In this document: piece by piece, positions 5,839 to 11,560 of the stretch
Layout of the letters: each line of letters starts with the position of its first letter
How positions within the stretch are numbered: position 1 is the stretch's first letter
Assembly (NCBI GenBank): GCA_003567255.1
Contig: PWZW01000189.1
Coordinates: forward strand, 1-11,560
Source: Puniceicoccaceae bacterium
GTDB lineage: Bacteria; Verrucomicrobiota; Verrucomicrobiia; Opitutales; Coraliomargaritaceae
Direction: 5' to 3'
Length of the DNA: 11,560 nucleotides
The notes under the pieces: generated by a model
The model's input: only the letters and a program-made list of their open reading frames with translations
What the model was told of the DNA's origin: nothing
Database searches by the model: none
Translations under genes and position numbers: made by a program

Positions 5839-8511
5839 ATGCTAAGTTTCCAGAATAGGATAGATTTATGCCTTCGTGCAGTTCGGTTTTGCACGGTGCT
5901 TTTTTTGGTTGTTAACGCGCCTCTTTTAATCGCTGACGAGGCGCCTCCCTTGTTGGAGGGTGGAGAAGCTGTCTCGGTGTCGGCCGGAAGCGTTGTTTGG
6001 GAATGGCGTCGAATGGCTGCTGACGCGGCGCTCGGTGCCGGATTCTCAAGTCAAGCTGAGCGGCTCTACCTCCAGATTCTTGAAGCTGAGGATGTCTCGA
6101 AAGAACGAAAGGCCGCGATTCACGTGAATCTCGCGATTAGCCTTATTCAGCAAGGAAGGTATCGTGCTGCACAAGAGCGCTTGGCCTCTGAGGATGCGGC
6201 TGTCCACGACCGCGGGCGCCACTTGCTCTTCCAGACGCTGGCGCTTTACGGAGCCAACCGGGAAAGCGATGCGGCAGTGCTCAAAGCCTCCTTTGAGCGA
6301 ATCGATTTGGATACCTTGCAGCGCAGCGATCGCTCGTGGTATTTTTTGCTGCAGGGCCTTTTGGAAGATGCCATGGGGTCCACGGAAGGTGCGCGAAACG
6401 CCTTTAACCGCGCGCGGGAAAGTGCACAAACGGATACCCAGCTCGCGACGATCGAAAGCTTGCTTTTGCGAGAATCGATCCTCGATGGAACCGCCGATGA
6501 GGCCACGGCCGCCGACCTTGAGCAGCGTCTGGCTGCGATGCGCGGAGATCGGGCAAGCTTCCCTTTCGCCAAGCAGTACGCCATCACCTTGCATCAGCTG
6601 GACCGTACCGCCGAGGCGGTAGCGGTTTTGGATCGGCAACTCAGTGGTGCCTTGGCCTACGGAAGTAGGGAACGGGAACAGTTACTGCTTCTCAAAAGCC
6701 TGATTTTAGGCGTCGAGACTTCCAGTGGCCGGGCCACGCTCCGCGAACTTATACGGAGTGGAACCAATCGAGAGTCGCTGACCGTTGCGCTTCAACTCCT
6801 CACCATGCAAGATTCGGGGCAGGAGGCGGAAACTGGCGAATTGAGAGGCTTTTTAAGCGAGTTGATTTCCCGAACAGAGCCGCACCCTTTACTGGGAGAG
6901 ATTTACTATTTGAGAGCGCAACTTGCGCTGGCGCGTGGTGATATCAGCAGCGCAGAAGCAGATGCCGGTGTGCTTCTTCAGGAATTCCCTGGCTTGGTGG
7001 GCATCGCTAACGTGTATCGACTCCTTGCCTTTGCCGCCCTGCAGCGGAATCCCCCACAATTTCGCACAGCAGCCGACTTCCTCATCCAACTTCGCGAAAA
7101 TACCTCCGACAACCATGAGCGTCGCCAGCTGAATATCCTTATCGGAGATTGCTATTTTTTGAATGGAGACTTCCGCAATGCTGCGGATTTTTACGCTTCA
7201 GCACGGCAGGATATTTTCGAACAAAACGCGGAAGAGGCCCGGATCTTTCTTCGTTTGATCACCGCCAAAATTCGCTCGGGTGATATCGACGAAGCCAGCC
7301 GGTTGATTGACGAGGTTGACTTCCGCACCTCCACAGAGCCGGAAAATCGTTGGGTGGCGGAGTGGAATTTAGTGCGGGAGCTCAGCGCACAGAACCGCTT
7401 TGAGGACGCCCACGCGCGAGTTCGCGGTCTTTTGGTTAGCAGTGAGCGAAGGGAAGTTTCTGAGCGCCTGATTTTCCGGCTTCGCTGGCTGGAAGCATGG
7501 TTGGCTTTACAAACCGCCGATTTTGCCCGTTTGAATGACCGCATTACCGACTTGTTTGAGGAGGTGGTTTCTAGTGTGGATCTCTCTTTATCCGACGAGG
7601 AACGCTCCCTCCTCATCGTTGAGACCATGTTGCTTCACGGTGAGGTGCTCCTTCGAAGTGGGCAGGGTGACCTCGGCCTGCGTCGGTTGTCCCGCTTGCG
7701 GGAGGATTTTTCGGGGACTCCGGCTGCCCTGCGTTCCTACTTGGTGGAAGCGAACTTTCATTCCAGCCGGGGAGAGTTCACCCTGGCACAAGAGCGCTTG
7801 AACGAGCTTTCTGAGCTGAGCGCCCCAAACCCGTTTGCCGCTCAGGCCCTTTTTGAATCGGCCTTACTGGCCAAACAGATCGGGCCGGATGCCTTCCGCG
7901 GAGCCGTCCAACAACTCAATGCCTTGGTGGAAAACCATCCGAATACGCATCTCGTTTTTCCCGCCCGGCTGCTGCAGGGAGATCTCTTGAGAAGCTTGAA
8001 TGATTTTGGCGGTGCGCGCTCAGTTTATGAAAATATCATTAGCCGTTTCCCGGAGCACCCGCAGCGGTATCTCGCGGAATTGGGCCGTGCCGATTGCATG
8101 CTCGCCTTGGCCCGCGCGGATGGCGGCCAGCTCGAAAACGTGATCGGAGACCTGGAGCGTATTTTCGAACTGCCCGGGCTCCCGATTGACTTGCAAATTG
8201 AAGCGGGCTATAAGTGGGGATTCGCCGCTGAACGTCGGGAGTTCCTAAGCCAAGCAGAGGAGATCCAGATGTTAATCGTCGCCCGTTTTCTTTTGGACAG
8301 GTCGAACAGTGAACTCGCTGCGCTTGGTCCAAACGGTCGCTACTGGATCGCCAGGAGTGTACTGGATTTGGGGATGCTCCTCGAGCAGCGGGGGCGCTAC
8401 ACTGAGGCGCGCCGAGCTTATCAGCACATTGCACAGTTTGGTTTACCCGGCCAGCGCCTCGCACAGAGTCGTAAAGATGCTCTTCTTTTTTCCGACGATT
8501 CGTCGCTTTAA
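5839..8511 (+). CDS. Exported tetratricopeptide-repeat (TPR) protein
   Basis: A large helical-repeat protein of 890 residues. It starts with a Sec-type signal (MLSFQNRIDLCLRAVRF, then a hydrophobic core TVLFLVVNAPLLI, then a plausible cleavage near ADEA), so it probably works in the periplasm or on the outer face of the inner membrane. The rest is almost entirely paired amphipathic helices with TPR spacing, for example RYRAAQERL near residue 112, HPLLGEIYYLRAQLALARGDISSAEAD, LIGDCYFLNGDFRNAADFYASA, LLQGDLLRSLNDFGGARSVYENIISRFPEHP and LEQRGRYTEARRAYQHI near the C-terminus. No catalytic motif is seen. ATG 5839 directly follows a possible TTG at 5836; AAGG at 5832-5835 is a poorly spaced ribosome site. 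It is the first gene of a four-gene operon, with the ExbB-like gene 21 nt downstream. That suggests it scaffolds or receives force from the channel complex (inference). Confidence 0.88.
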   Translation: MLSFQNRIDLCLRAVRFCTVLFLVVNAPLLIADEAPPLLEGGEAVSVSAGSVVWEWRRMAADAALGAGFSSQAERLYLQILEAEDVSKERKAAIHVNLAISLIQQGRYRAAQERLASEDAAVHDRGRHLLFQTLALYGANRESDAAVLKASFERIDLDTLQRSDRSWYFLLQGLLEDAMGSTEGARNAFNRARESAQTDTQLATIESLLLRESILDGTADEATAADLEQRLAAMRGDRASFPFAKQYAITLHQLDRTAEAVAVLDRQLSGALAYGSREREQLLLLKSLILGVETSSGRATLRELIRSGTNRESLTVALQLLTMQDSGQEAETGELRGFLSELISRTEPHPLLGEIYYLRAQLALARGDISSAEADAGVLLQEFPGLVGIANVYRLLAFAALQRNPPQFRTAADFLIQLRENTSDNHERRQLNILIGDCYFLNGDFRNAADFYASARQDIFEQNAEEARIFLRLITAKIRSGDIDEASRLIDEVDFRTSTEPENRWVAEWNLVRELSAQNRFEDAHARVRGLLVSSERREVSERLIFRLRWLEAWLALQTADFARLNDRITDLFEEVVSSVDLSLSDEERSLLIVETMLLHGEVLLRSGQGDLGLRRLSRLREDFSGTPAALRSYLVEANFHSSRGEFTLAQERLNELSELSAPNPFAAQALFESALLAKQIGPDAFRGAVQQLNALVENHPNTHLVFPARLLQGDLLRSLNDFGGARSVYENIISRFPEHPQRYLAELGRADCMLALARADGGQLENVIGDLERIFELPGLPIDLQIEAGYKWGFAAERREFLSQAEEIQMLIVARFLLDRSNSELAALGPNGRYWIARSVLDLGMLLEQRGRYTEARRAYQHIAQFGLPGQRLAQSRKDALLFSDDSSL

Positions 8512-8532
8512 TCCCTTATTACCATTTTTCTC

Positions 8533-9219
8533 ATGGATTTATTTGAGCTAAATCTAATCAAGCAAGGAGGGTTGATTATGTACCCTCTACTCATCCTAAG
8601 CCTCATCGGATTTGTCGTCTTCATTGAGCGCACCATGTTTTTGCATAAAGGACACATTGGAGCGAGTGACTTTGTCAGTGGCATTAAAAACTTGGTCCGG
8701 AAGCAGCGCCTCGTAGAAGCATTGACCTTGTGTGAGGACACCCCGGGACCATTGCCCAATATCGTGAAGTCTGCCTTGCTGCAATACGGGCAGGCCAGGG
8801 AGCGGGTCTATGAGGCGATTCAGGGAGCCGCGTTAGTGGAAATCCCCGTCCTGGAACGGCGGATAGGCACGATCGCAATGATTGCGCGCGTTGCGCCCCT
8901 CCTCGGTTTTCTTGGTACCTTGGTGGGTGGCCTGCAGGCGCTCTACTTCCTCGATGCGGCCAGAGGCGACAGTGCGGTGTTCACACAGTACCTTGCACAG
9001 GCTCTGCTTACTTCAACGATGGGTATTGGTATCGCTATTATGGCCACACTGGCACACCATTTCCTCTACGGCAGGGTACGGGCGTTAACTCATGAGTTTG
9101 AGTGGGTGGGGCATGAAATGTATCAATTTTTAGACACTCTCGAGGGTGGCGCACACAGTGCGGAGAATGACGTATCCCAGAACGAACCAGAGATGTCAGG
9201 GGGTGGTCAAAGTGAGTAG
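8533..9219 (+). CDS. MotA/TolQ/ExbB-family proton channel subunit
   Basis: Inner-membrane stator protein that, with an ExbD/TolR partner, uses the proton gradient to drive work on periplasmic or outer-membrane targets. It has 228 residues. Three helices are visible: about residues 15-33 (after the family GGLIMYPLL motif), 113-140 (VAPLLGFLGTLVGGLQALYF, with Thr129 matching ExbB Thr148) and 152-177 (LAQALLTSTMGIGIAIMATLAHHF). A cytoplasmic domain lies between helices 1 and 2 and a polar tail follows helix 3. Oddities: the position equal to ExbB Glu176 is Gln156, and the usual AIPA in helix 3 reads AIMA. ATG 8533 keeps the conserved GGxxMxPLL segment; ATG 8578 has a better ribosome site (AAGGAGG 8564-8570) but would remove those residues. 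The tail overlaps the next gene by 8 nt. Confidence 0.9.
   Translation: MDLFELNLIKQGGLIMYPLLILSLIGFVVFIERTMFLHKGHIGASDFVSGIKNLVRKQRLVEALTLCEDTPGPLPNIVKSALLQYGQARERVYEAIQGAALVEIPVLERRIGTIAMIARVAPLLGFLGTLVGGLQALYFLDAARGDSAVFTQYLAQALLTSTMGIGIAIMATLAHHFLYGRVRALTHEFEWVGHEMYQFLDTLEGGAHSAENDVSQNEPEMSGGGQSE
8564..8580 (+). promoter_or_regulatory. Internal Shine-Dalgarno and alternative ATG in the ExbB-like gene
   Basis: AAGGAGG (8564-8570) lies 7 nt before ATG 8578, the only near-consensus ribosome site seen in the window. It also encodes Lys-Gln-Gly-Gly of a conserved family motif, so it may be coincidental. If used, it would give a protein lacking the first 15 residues. Confidence 0.35.
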
Positions 9220-9763
9220 TCTACCGATTTCCAGCGCCTCGTCACCAGCTCAGGATGAGCCATTCCGCCATGCCCGGATATCTGCCCCGTTTGACTTTAA
9301 GCAGGCACTTCGCGAGCCCGGGAAGACATTTGATTTACTCCCTGTTTTGGATCTTTGCGTAATCGCCCTGATTTTCAGCCTCGTCTTTACCCGTTTTGTG
9401 GCAATGCCGGGAGTCGCCGTTGCCTTGCCTTCCTCAAACATGGAAGTCAGCCAGTCCAGCCAGGCCGTCGTGGTCATGACCATTAACTACGAGCAAAGCT
9501 TGTTTTTTGATGGCGGGGTGTACGACATTCAAACGATTTCCAGCGGGTTTGACCGCTATTTCCGCCGGAACCCAAATTTGGAAAGTGTGCTGCTGGTAAA
9601 GGCAGAGGGCTCCCTAAACATCCAGTCCTTTCTTGAAATTTGTGCGCTCGCCCAATCATCAGGGTTCACCCAAATACAAGTCATCGGAGAACGTGCACCT
9701 GCCCCGCCTCAAGGCCAGCTCGACATAACGCCTTCCGGGCAACGTCCGCTATTCGTCCCTTAA
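9212..9763 (+). CDS. ExbD/TolR-family biopolymer transport protein
   Basis: Partner of the ExbB-like subunit: one membrane helix with a proton-carrying Asp, then a periplasmic domain. It has 183 residues from GTG 9212. The helix begins at DLLPVLDLCVIALIFSLVF; Asp47 matches Asp25 of E. coli ExbD (PLIDV). The periplasmic part follows the family pattern: MTINYEQSLFFDGGVYD, then FDRYFRRNPNLESVLLVKAEGSLNIQSFLEICALAQSSGFTQIQVIGE. The cytoplasmic N-terminus (about 40 residues) is longer than in E. coli ExbD, and the C-terminal APAPPQGQ tail is Pro-rich. The frame is open back to an ATG at 9146, but that would sit deep inside the ExbB gene. GTG 9212 overlaps its stop by 8 nt and has AGGGGG upstream at 9198-9203, so translational coupling is likely. 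GTG 9203 is an alternative. Confidence 0.85.
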   Translation: MSSLPISSASSPAQDEPFRHARISAPFDFKQALREPGKTFDLLPVLDLCVIALIFSLVFTRFVAMPGVAVALPSSNMEVSQSSQAVVVMTINYEQSLFFDGGVYDIQTISSGFDRYFRRNPNLESVLLVKAEGSLNIQSFLEICALAQSSGFTQIQVIGERAPAPPQGQLDITPSGQRPLFVP

Positions 9764-9775
9764 CGCATAAATTGC

Positions 9776-10549
9776 ATGCCGATCAGCGAACCCTCAGGCA
9801 CTCCAGCGAAGAAAAAATCCTGGCTTTCCCGGATTGATCCGGTGTTTCGAATTGCCTTGATTCTTGGAGTTCTGGTGCACCTCGCCGGTTTTTTCATTTT
9901 CCGGATAGAGCGCCAAGAACTACCACACATGGAAACGCCCGAGCCCTTTGTGAACTTTCAAAGCTATACGGAGGGTGGGGGTGCCGAGTCACTTTTTGAG
10001 CAGGCCGAACTTTTGGATACAGCTGCATTGTTTATGCCGTCTCCATACAGCGATCATTTTGAGCAGTATTCCATCCTTGGACGTGCTGCGGAAATTCGCT
10101 TTGAGCGGTTTGATCCAGAAATCCAAATCATCAAACAGCTTGCCCCCGAGTCAGGAATTTCTCCCGATTTACCCTCTACACATAAGCCAGAAGATCTGCT
10201 GAACAACCGCTATTGGAATTTCTTTTCTACCGTGGGTATGCGCAGCACCCGCCCCGTCGATGCGGTTTCGGAGGATTCTCCATTGATTTTGTTGCGTTAC
10301 ACCTCTGCCGGAATTCAAGCCGTCTCGACAGAGTCCCTGCCTGTCTTTAACGCTGCGAGTGGACGTCTTCTCTCGGATCCGTTGGAAATCTACTTTTCGA
10401 TCGATTTGCGGGGCTTCAGAAGCTGGCCTGTCGTCAAGCAAACTTCGGGAAGTGCCGCGTTCGACAACGAGGCACTGGAGTGGCTTCGCCAGCCCTCGAT
10501 TCGCGCCCGCCTCGACTCCGGAGATTACCTTCTGCGTCTTTTCCCATAG
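9776..10549 (+). CDS. TonB-like energy transducer
   Basis: A 257-residue protein with TonB topology: a short basic cytoplasmic N-terminus (KKKSWLSR), one membrane helix (about residues 25-43, RIALILGVLVHLAGFFIF), then a periplasmic region. His35 in the helix sits where the essential His20 of E. coli TonB lies. The C-terminal ~60 residues (PLEIYFSIDLRGFRSWPVVKQ, then TSGSAAFDNEALEWLRQPSIRARLDSGDYLLRLFP) fit the TonB C-terminal pattern of strand, xSGxxxFDxxAL helix, final strand. The middle section, about 150 residues, lacks the Pro-Glu/Pro-Lys linker of classical TonB. It starts 12 nt after the ExbD-like gene, without a clear Shine-Dalgarno, and ends the operon. No TonB-dependent receptor lies in the window, so the target is unknown. 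The family call rests on topology, the His and the operon more than on close similarity. Confidence 0.72.
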   Translation: MPISEPSGTPAKKKSWLSRIDPVFRIALILGVLVHLAGFFIFRIERQELPHMETPEPFVNFQSYTEGGGAESLFEQAELLDTAALFMPSPYSDHFEQYSILGRAAEIRFERFDPEIQIIKQLAPESGISPDLPSTHKPEDLLNNRYWNFFSTVGMRSTRPVDAVSEDSPLILLRYTSAGIQAVSTESLPVFNAASGRLLSDPLEIYFSIDLRGFRSWPVVKQTSGSAAFDNEALEWLRQPSIRARLDSGDYLLRLFP

Positions 10550-10581
10550 TGCGTTTGCCTCGCCTTGCGTCTGTCTTAGGT

Positions 10582-10599
10582 CCTTCGATCGGGATTTTC
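10582..10599 (+). repeat. Degenerate tail of an earlier 119-bp repeat unit
   Basis: CTTCGATCGGGATTTTC just before unit 1 resembles the unit tail CTTCGTAGGGAGTTATT, suggesting that the array once extended further upstream. The stretch 10550-10581 after the TonB-like stop shows no feature I can name. Confidence 0.4.
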
Positions 10600-10718
10600 G
10601 ACAAGATCCAAAGGTCTCGACCATCCTCACGTTTTAGGAAGCTCAGGTGGTGGTCCCGAGGTCGTAAGACCGACAGGAAACATTGGCAGAATCTGCCAAT
10701 TCTCCGTAGGGAATTATT
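10600..10718 (+). repeat. 119-bp tandem repeat, unit 1 (contains tRNA-Leu 5' end)
   Basis: The unit starts GACAAGATCCAAAG. Offset 41 (10641-10653) matches the first 13 nt of the downstream tRNA-Leu exactly. It then holds a GGTC-GTAA-GACC hairpin with a GNRA loop (10660-10671) and a 19-bp dyad (10682-10700) whose left arm, ATTGGCAG, also occurs in the tRNA D-arm at 10893-10900. About 111 of 119 bases match unit 2. The period of 119 is not a multiple of three, so the short frames here are not a repeated protein. Confidence 0.9.
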
Positions 10719-10837
10719 GACAAGATCCAAAGATCTCGACCATCCTCACATTCTAGGAAGCTCAGGTGGTGGTCCCGAGGTCGCAAGACCGACAGGAAAC
10801 ATTGGCAGTAACTGCCAATTCTTCGTAGGGAGTTATT
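10719..10837 (+). repeat. 119-bp tandem repeat, unit 2 (contains tRNA-Leu 5' end)
   Basis: Second full copy. The tRNA-like 13-mer is at 10760-10772, the hairpin at 10779-10790 now has a GCAA loop (still GNRA), and the dyad at 10801-10819 carries two compensating changes relative to unit 1. AGATC-CAAA-GATCT near the start can form a further small stem. A TTGACA hexamer at 10717-10722 spans the junction with unit 1. Confidence 0.9.
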
Positions 10838-10841
10838 GACA
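10836..10841 (+). promoter_or_regulatory. Candidate -35 hexamer for tRNA-Leu
   Basis: TTGACA, a perfect -35 match, lies 37 nt upstream of the tRNA and recurs 119 bp earlier at 10717-10722. The expected -10 region (around 10859-10865) reads ACATCCT, a poor match, so this is only a possible promoter. Confidence 0.3.
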
Positions 10842-10891
10842 AGATCCAAAGATCTCGAACATCCTCACGTTCTAGAAAGCTCAGGTGGTGG
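10838..10891 (+). repeat. Partial third repeat unit running into the tRNA-Leu gene
   Basis: The first 41 nt (10838-10878) differ from unit 2 at three positions and form the immediate upstream flank of the tRNA. The next 13 nt are the real tRNA 5' end, after which repeat identity stops. The unit flank is therefore also the tRNA promoter or leader region. Confidence 0.85.
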
Positions 10892-10963
10892 AATTGGCAG
10901 ACACGCTGTCTTCAGGCGGCAGTGCCGTAAGGTGTGCGGGTTCGAATCCCGCTCTGAGCACCA
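10879..10963 (+). tRNA. tRNA-Leu (anticodon CAG)
   Basis: An 85-nt class II tRNA with CCA encoded. The acceptor GCTCAGG (10879-10885) pairs with TCTGAGC (10953-10959), closing with one G-U pair; the discriminator is A. The D-arm holds GTGGAATTGGCAGAC. The anticodon stem CTGTC/GGCAG encloses loop TTCAGGC with anticodon CAG, decoding CUG. A long variable arm (TGCC-GTAA-GGTGT) and T-arm GCGGG-TTCGAAT-CCCGC complete it, and the overall pattern matches bacterial leucine tRNAs. Five T follow directly. Its 5' end is part of the tandem repeat upstream. Confidence 0.97.
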
Positions 10964-10997
10964 TTTTTGGATCGACTATTTTCCGTTGGTCACTCCT

Positions 10998-11042
10998 GCA
11001 TCAGGGACGACCCAGTGGGAATAGACCCTGCGGCGCTGATGC
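10998..11042. terminator. Hairpin between convergent tRNA-Leu and mnmA
   Basis: GCATCAG (10998-11004) pairs with CTGATGC (11036-11042). Inside, CAGGG (11002-11006) can instead pair with CCCTG (11026-11030), and CCC-AGT-GGG (11011-11019) forms a small inner stem. The position between two convergent transcripts fits a bidirectional terminator, but no T-run flanks either side. Confidence 0.3.
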
Positions 11043-11043
11043 T

Positions 11044-11560
11044 TCAATTCATGAGGTAGGACCCTCCCCCGAGTAGCTTATCCCCATCGTAGAGGGCGAT
11101 AATTTGTCCCGGCGCAATAGCGCGTTGCCGCTCGTGGAACGTGATCCGGGCGGTGTCTTGTCCCGTGGGCTGAAAATTGATCTTTTGCATGGGATCGCGA
11201 TAGCGGGGCTTGGCCTGAAGCGTGCAAGGTTCCCGCACGGGTTCGCTTTGGAAGATAAGCTCTCCGACATTGAAAACGGTCCCATAGAGCCCGGGCGCAT
11301 CCGGCCCCTCGAAGGCGACATGCAACGTGTTGTTTGCAACGTCGATCTTTGTGACCACATAGAAATCGTGGTCCGAATTCGAAGGGATGCCAATACCGCG
11401 GCGCTGGCCCAATGTGTAGCGGTGCAATCCGGAGTGCTCTCCAACACATCGGCCCTCAGCGTTGAGAATTGGCCCTGGATTCGCATCAATGTAGTAGTCG
11501 AGAAACTGGTTGATACGCATGTCGCCAAGAAAGCAGATGCCTTGGCTGTCTTTTTTTGAC
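11044..11560 (-). CDS. mnmA: tRNA-specific 2-thiouridylase MnmA, 5' part beyond the window
   Basis: ATP-dependent enzyme that installs sulfur at C2 of wobble U34 in tRNA-Lys, tRNA-Glu and tRNA-Gln. About 171 C-terminal residues are present, roughly half of a ~360-residue protein. The frame stays open to the window edge, beginning SKKDSQGICFLGD; the Cys codon at 11533-11535 is the catalytic persulfide-forming Cys (E. coli Cys199). The ATG at 11520 is internal. The rest follows the MnmA C-terminal domains: FLDYYIDANPGPI, GEHSGLHRYTLGQRRGIGIP, YVVTKIDVANNTLHV, and a final beta-barrel ending IALYDGDKLLGGGSYLMN. It is convergent with the tRNA-Leu gene, which is not an expected substrate because its wobble base is C. 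Confidence 0.95.
   Translation of the reverse strand, partial: SKKDSQGICFLGDMRINQFLDYYIDANPGPILNAEGRCVGEHSGLHRYTLGQRRGIGIPSNSDHDFYVVTKIDVANNTLHVAFEGPDAPGLYGTVFNVGELIFQSEPVREPCTLQAKPRYRDPMQKINFQPTGQDTARITFHERQRAIAPGQIIALYDGDKLLGGGSYLMN

Noticed and set aside
10600..10837. CRISPR array
   Set aside because: The units are 119 bp, adjacent and without spacers, and no cas genes are nearby.
10434..10849. Two minus-strand frames encoding similar peptides (MDLVNNSLRRIG...)
   Set aside because: The similarity comes only from the 119-bp DNA repeat. The period breaks frame between copies and there is no ribosome site.
10600..10963. Integrative-element attachment site at the tRNA
   Set aside because: Integrases usually duplicate the tRNA 3' end; here the duplicated part is the 5' end and no integrase or mobile gene is present.
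11104..11559. Plus-strand 151-codon frame
   Set aside because: It is antisense to mnmA, whose catalytic Cys motif and C-terminal pattern are unmistakable.

Overview
This looks like bacterial chromosomal DNA of moderate GC content, coding-dense, with a menaquinone pathway, a quinone-linked class 2 dihydroorotate dehydrogenase, and an inner-membrane proton-channel/TonB-type operon. The last implies a diderm (Gram-negative) cell. Most starts lack a good Shine-Dalgarno sequence, and the TPR + ExbB + ExbD + TonB-like arrangement suggests Verrucomicrobiota (Opitutia/Puniceicoccales-like). That placement is an inference from gene style, not from a marker gene.

Layout. Positions 1-3644 hold a plus-strand menaquinone block: the 3' part of menF (isochorismate synthase), menD (SEPHCHC synthase) and menB (naphthoyl-CoA synthase). 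Together they cover the start and the ring-closing step of the classical o-succinylbenzoate route; menH, menC and menE are not in the window. Convergent to menB is a minus-strand gene (3672-4424) for an unrecognised 250-residue soluble protein whose last ~72 residues are extremely acidic. Divergent from it is pyrD (4617-5675), a class 2 enzyme that passes electrons to membrane quinone, presumably the menaquinone made by the men genes.

Positions 5839-10549 form a tight four-gene plus-strand operon: a large exported TPR protein, an ExbB/TolQ-family channel subunit, an ExbD/TolR-family subunit and a TonB-like protein with a histidine in its single membrane helix. The gaps are 21 nt, an 8-nt overlap, and 12 nt. 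It reads as a self-contained proton-motive-force transducer with its own periplasmic TPR partner. The ExbB-like subunit has Gln where E. coli ExbB has Glu176.

The most unusual part is 10550-10963. A tRNA-Leu(CAG) gene (10879-10963, CCA encoded) is preceded by tandem 119-bp repeats. Each carries the tRNA's upstream flank, the first 13 nt of the tRNA, then a ~65-nt segment with hairpins that are preserved despite base changes. The third copy runs straight into the real tRNA. The window ends with the 3' part of mnmA on the minus strand (11044-11560), convergent with the tRNA.
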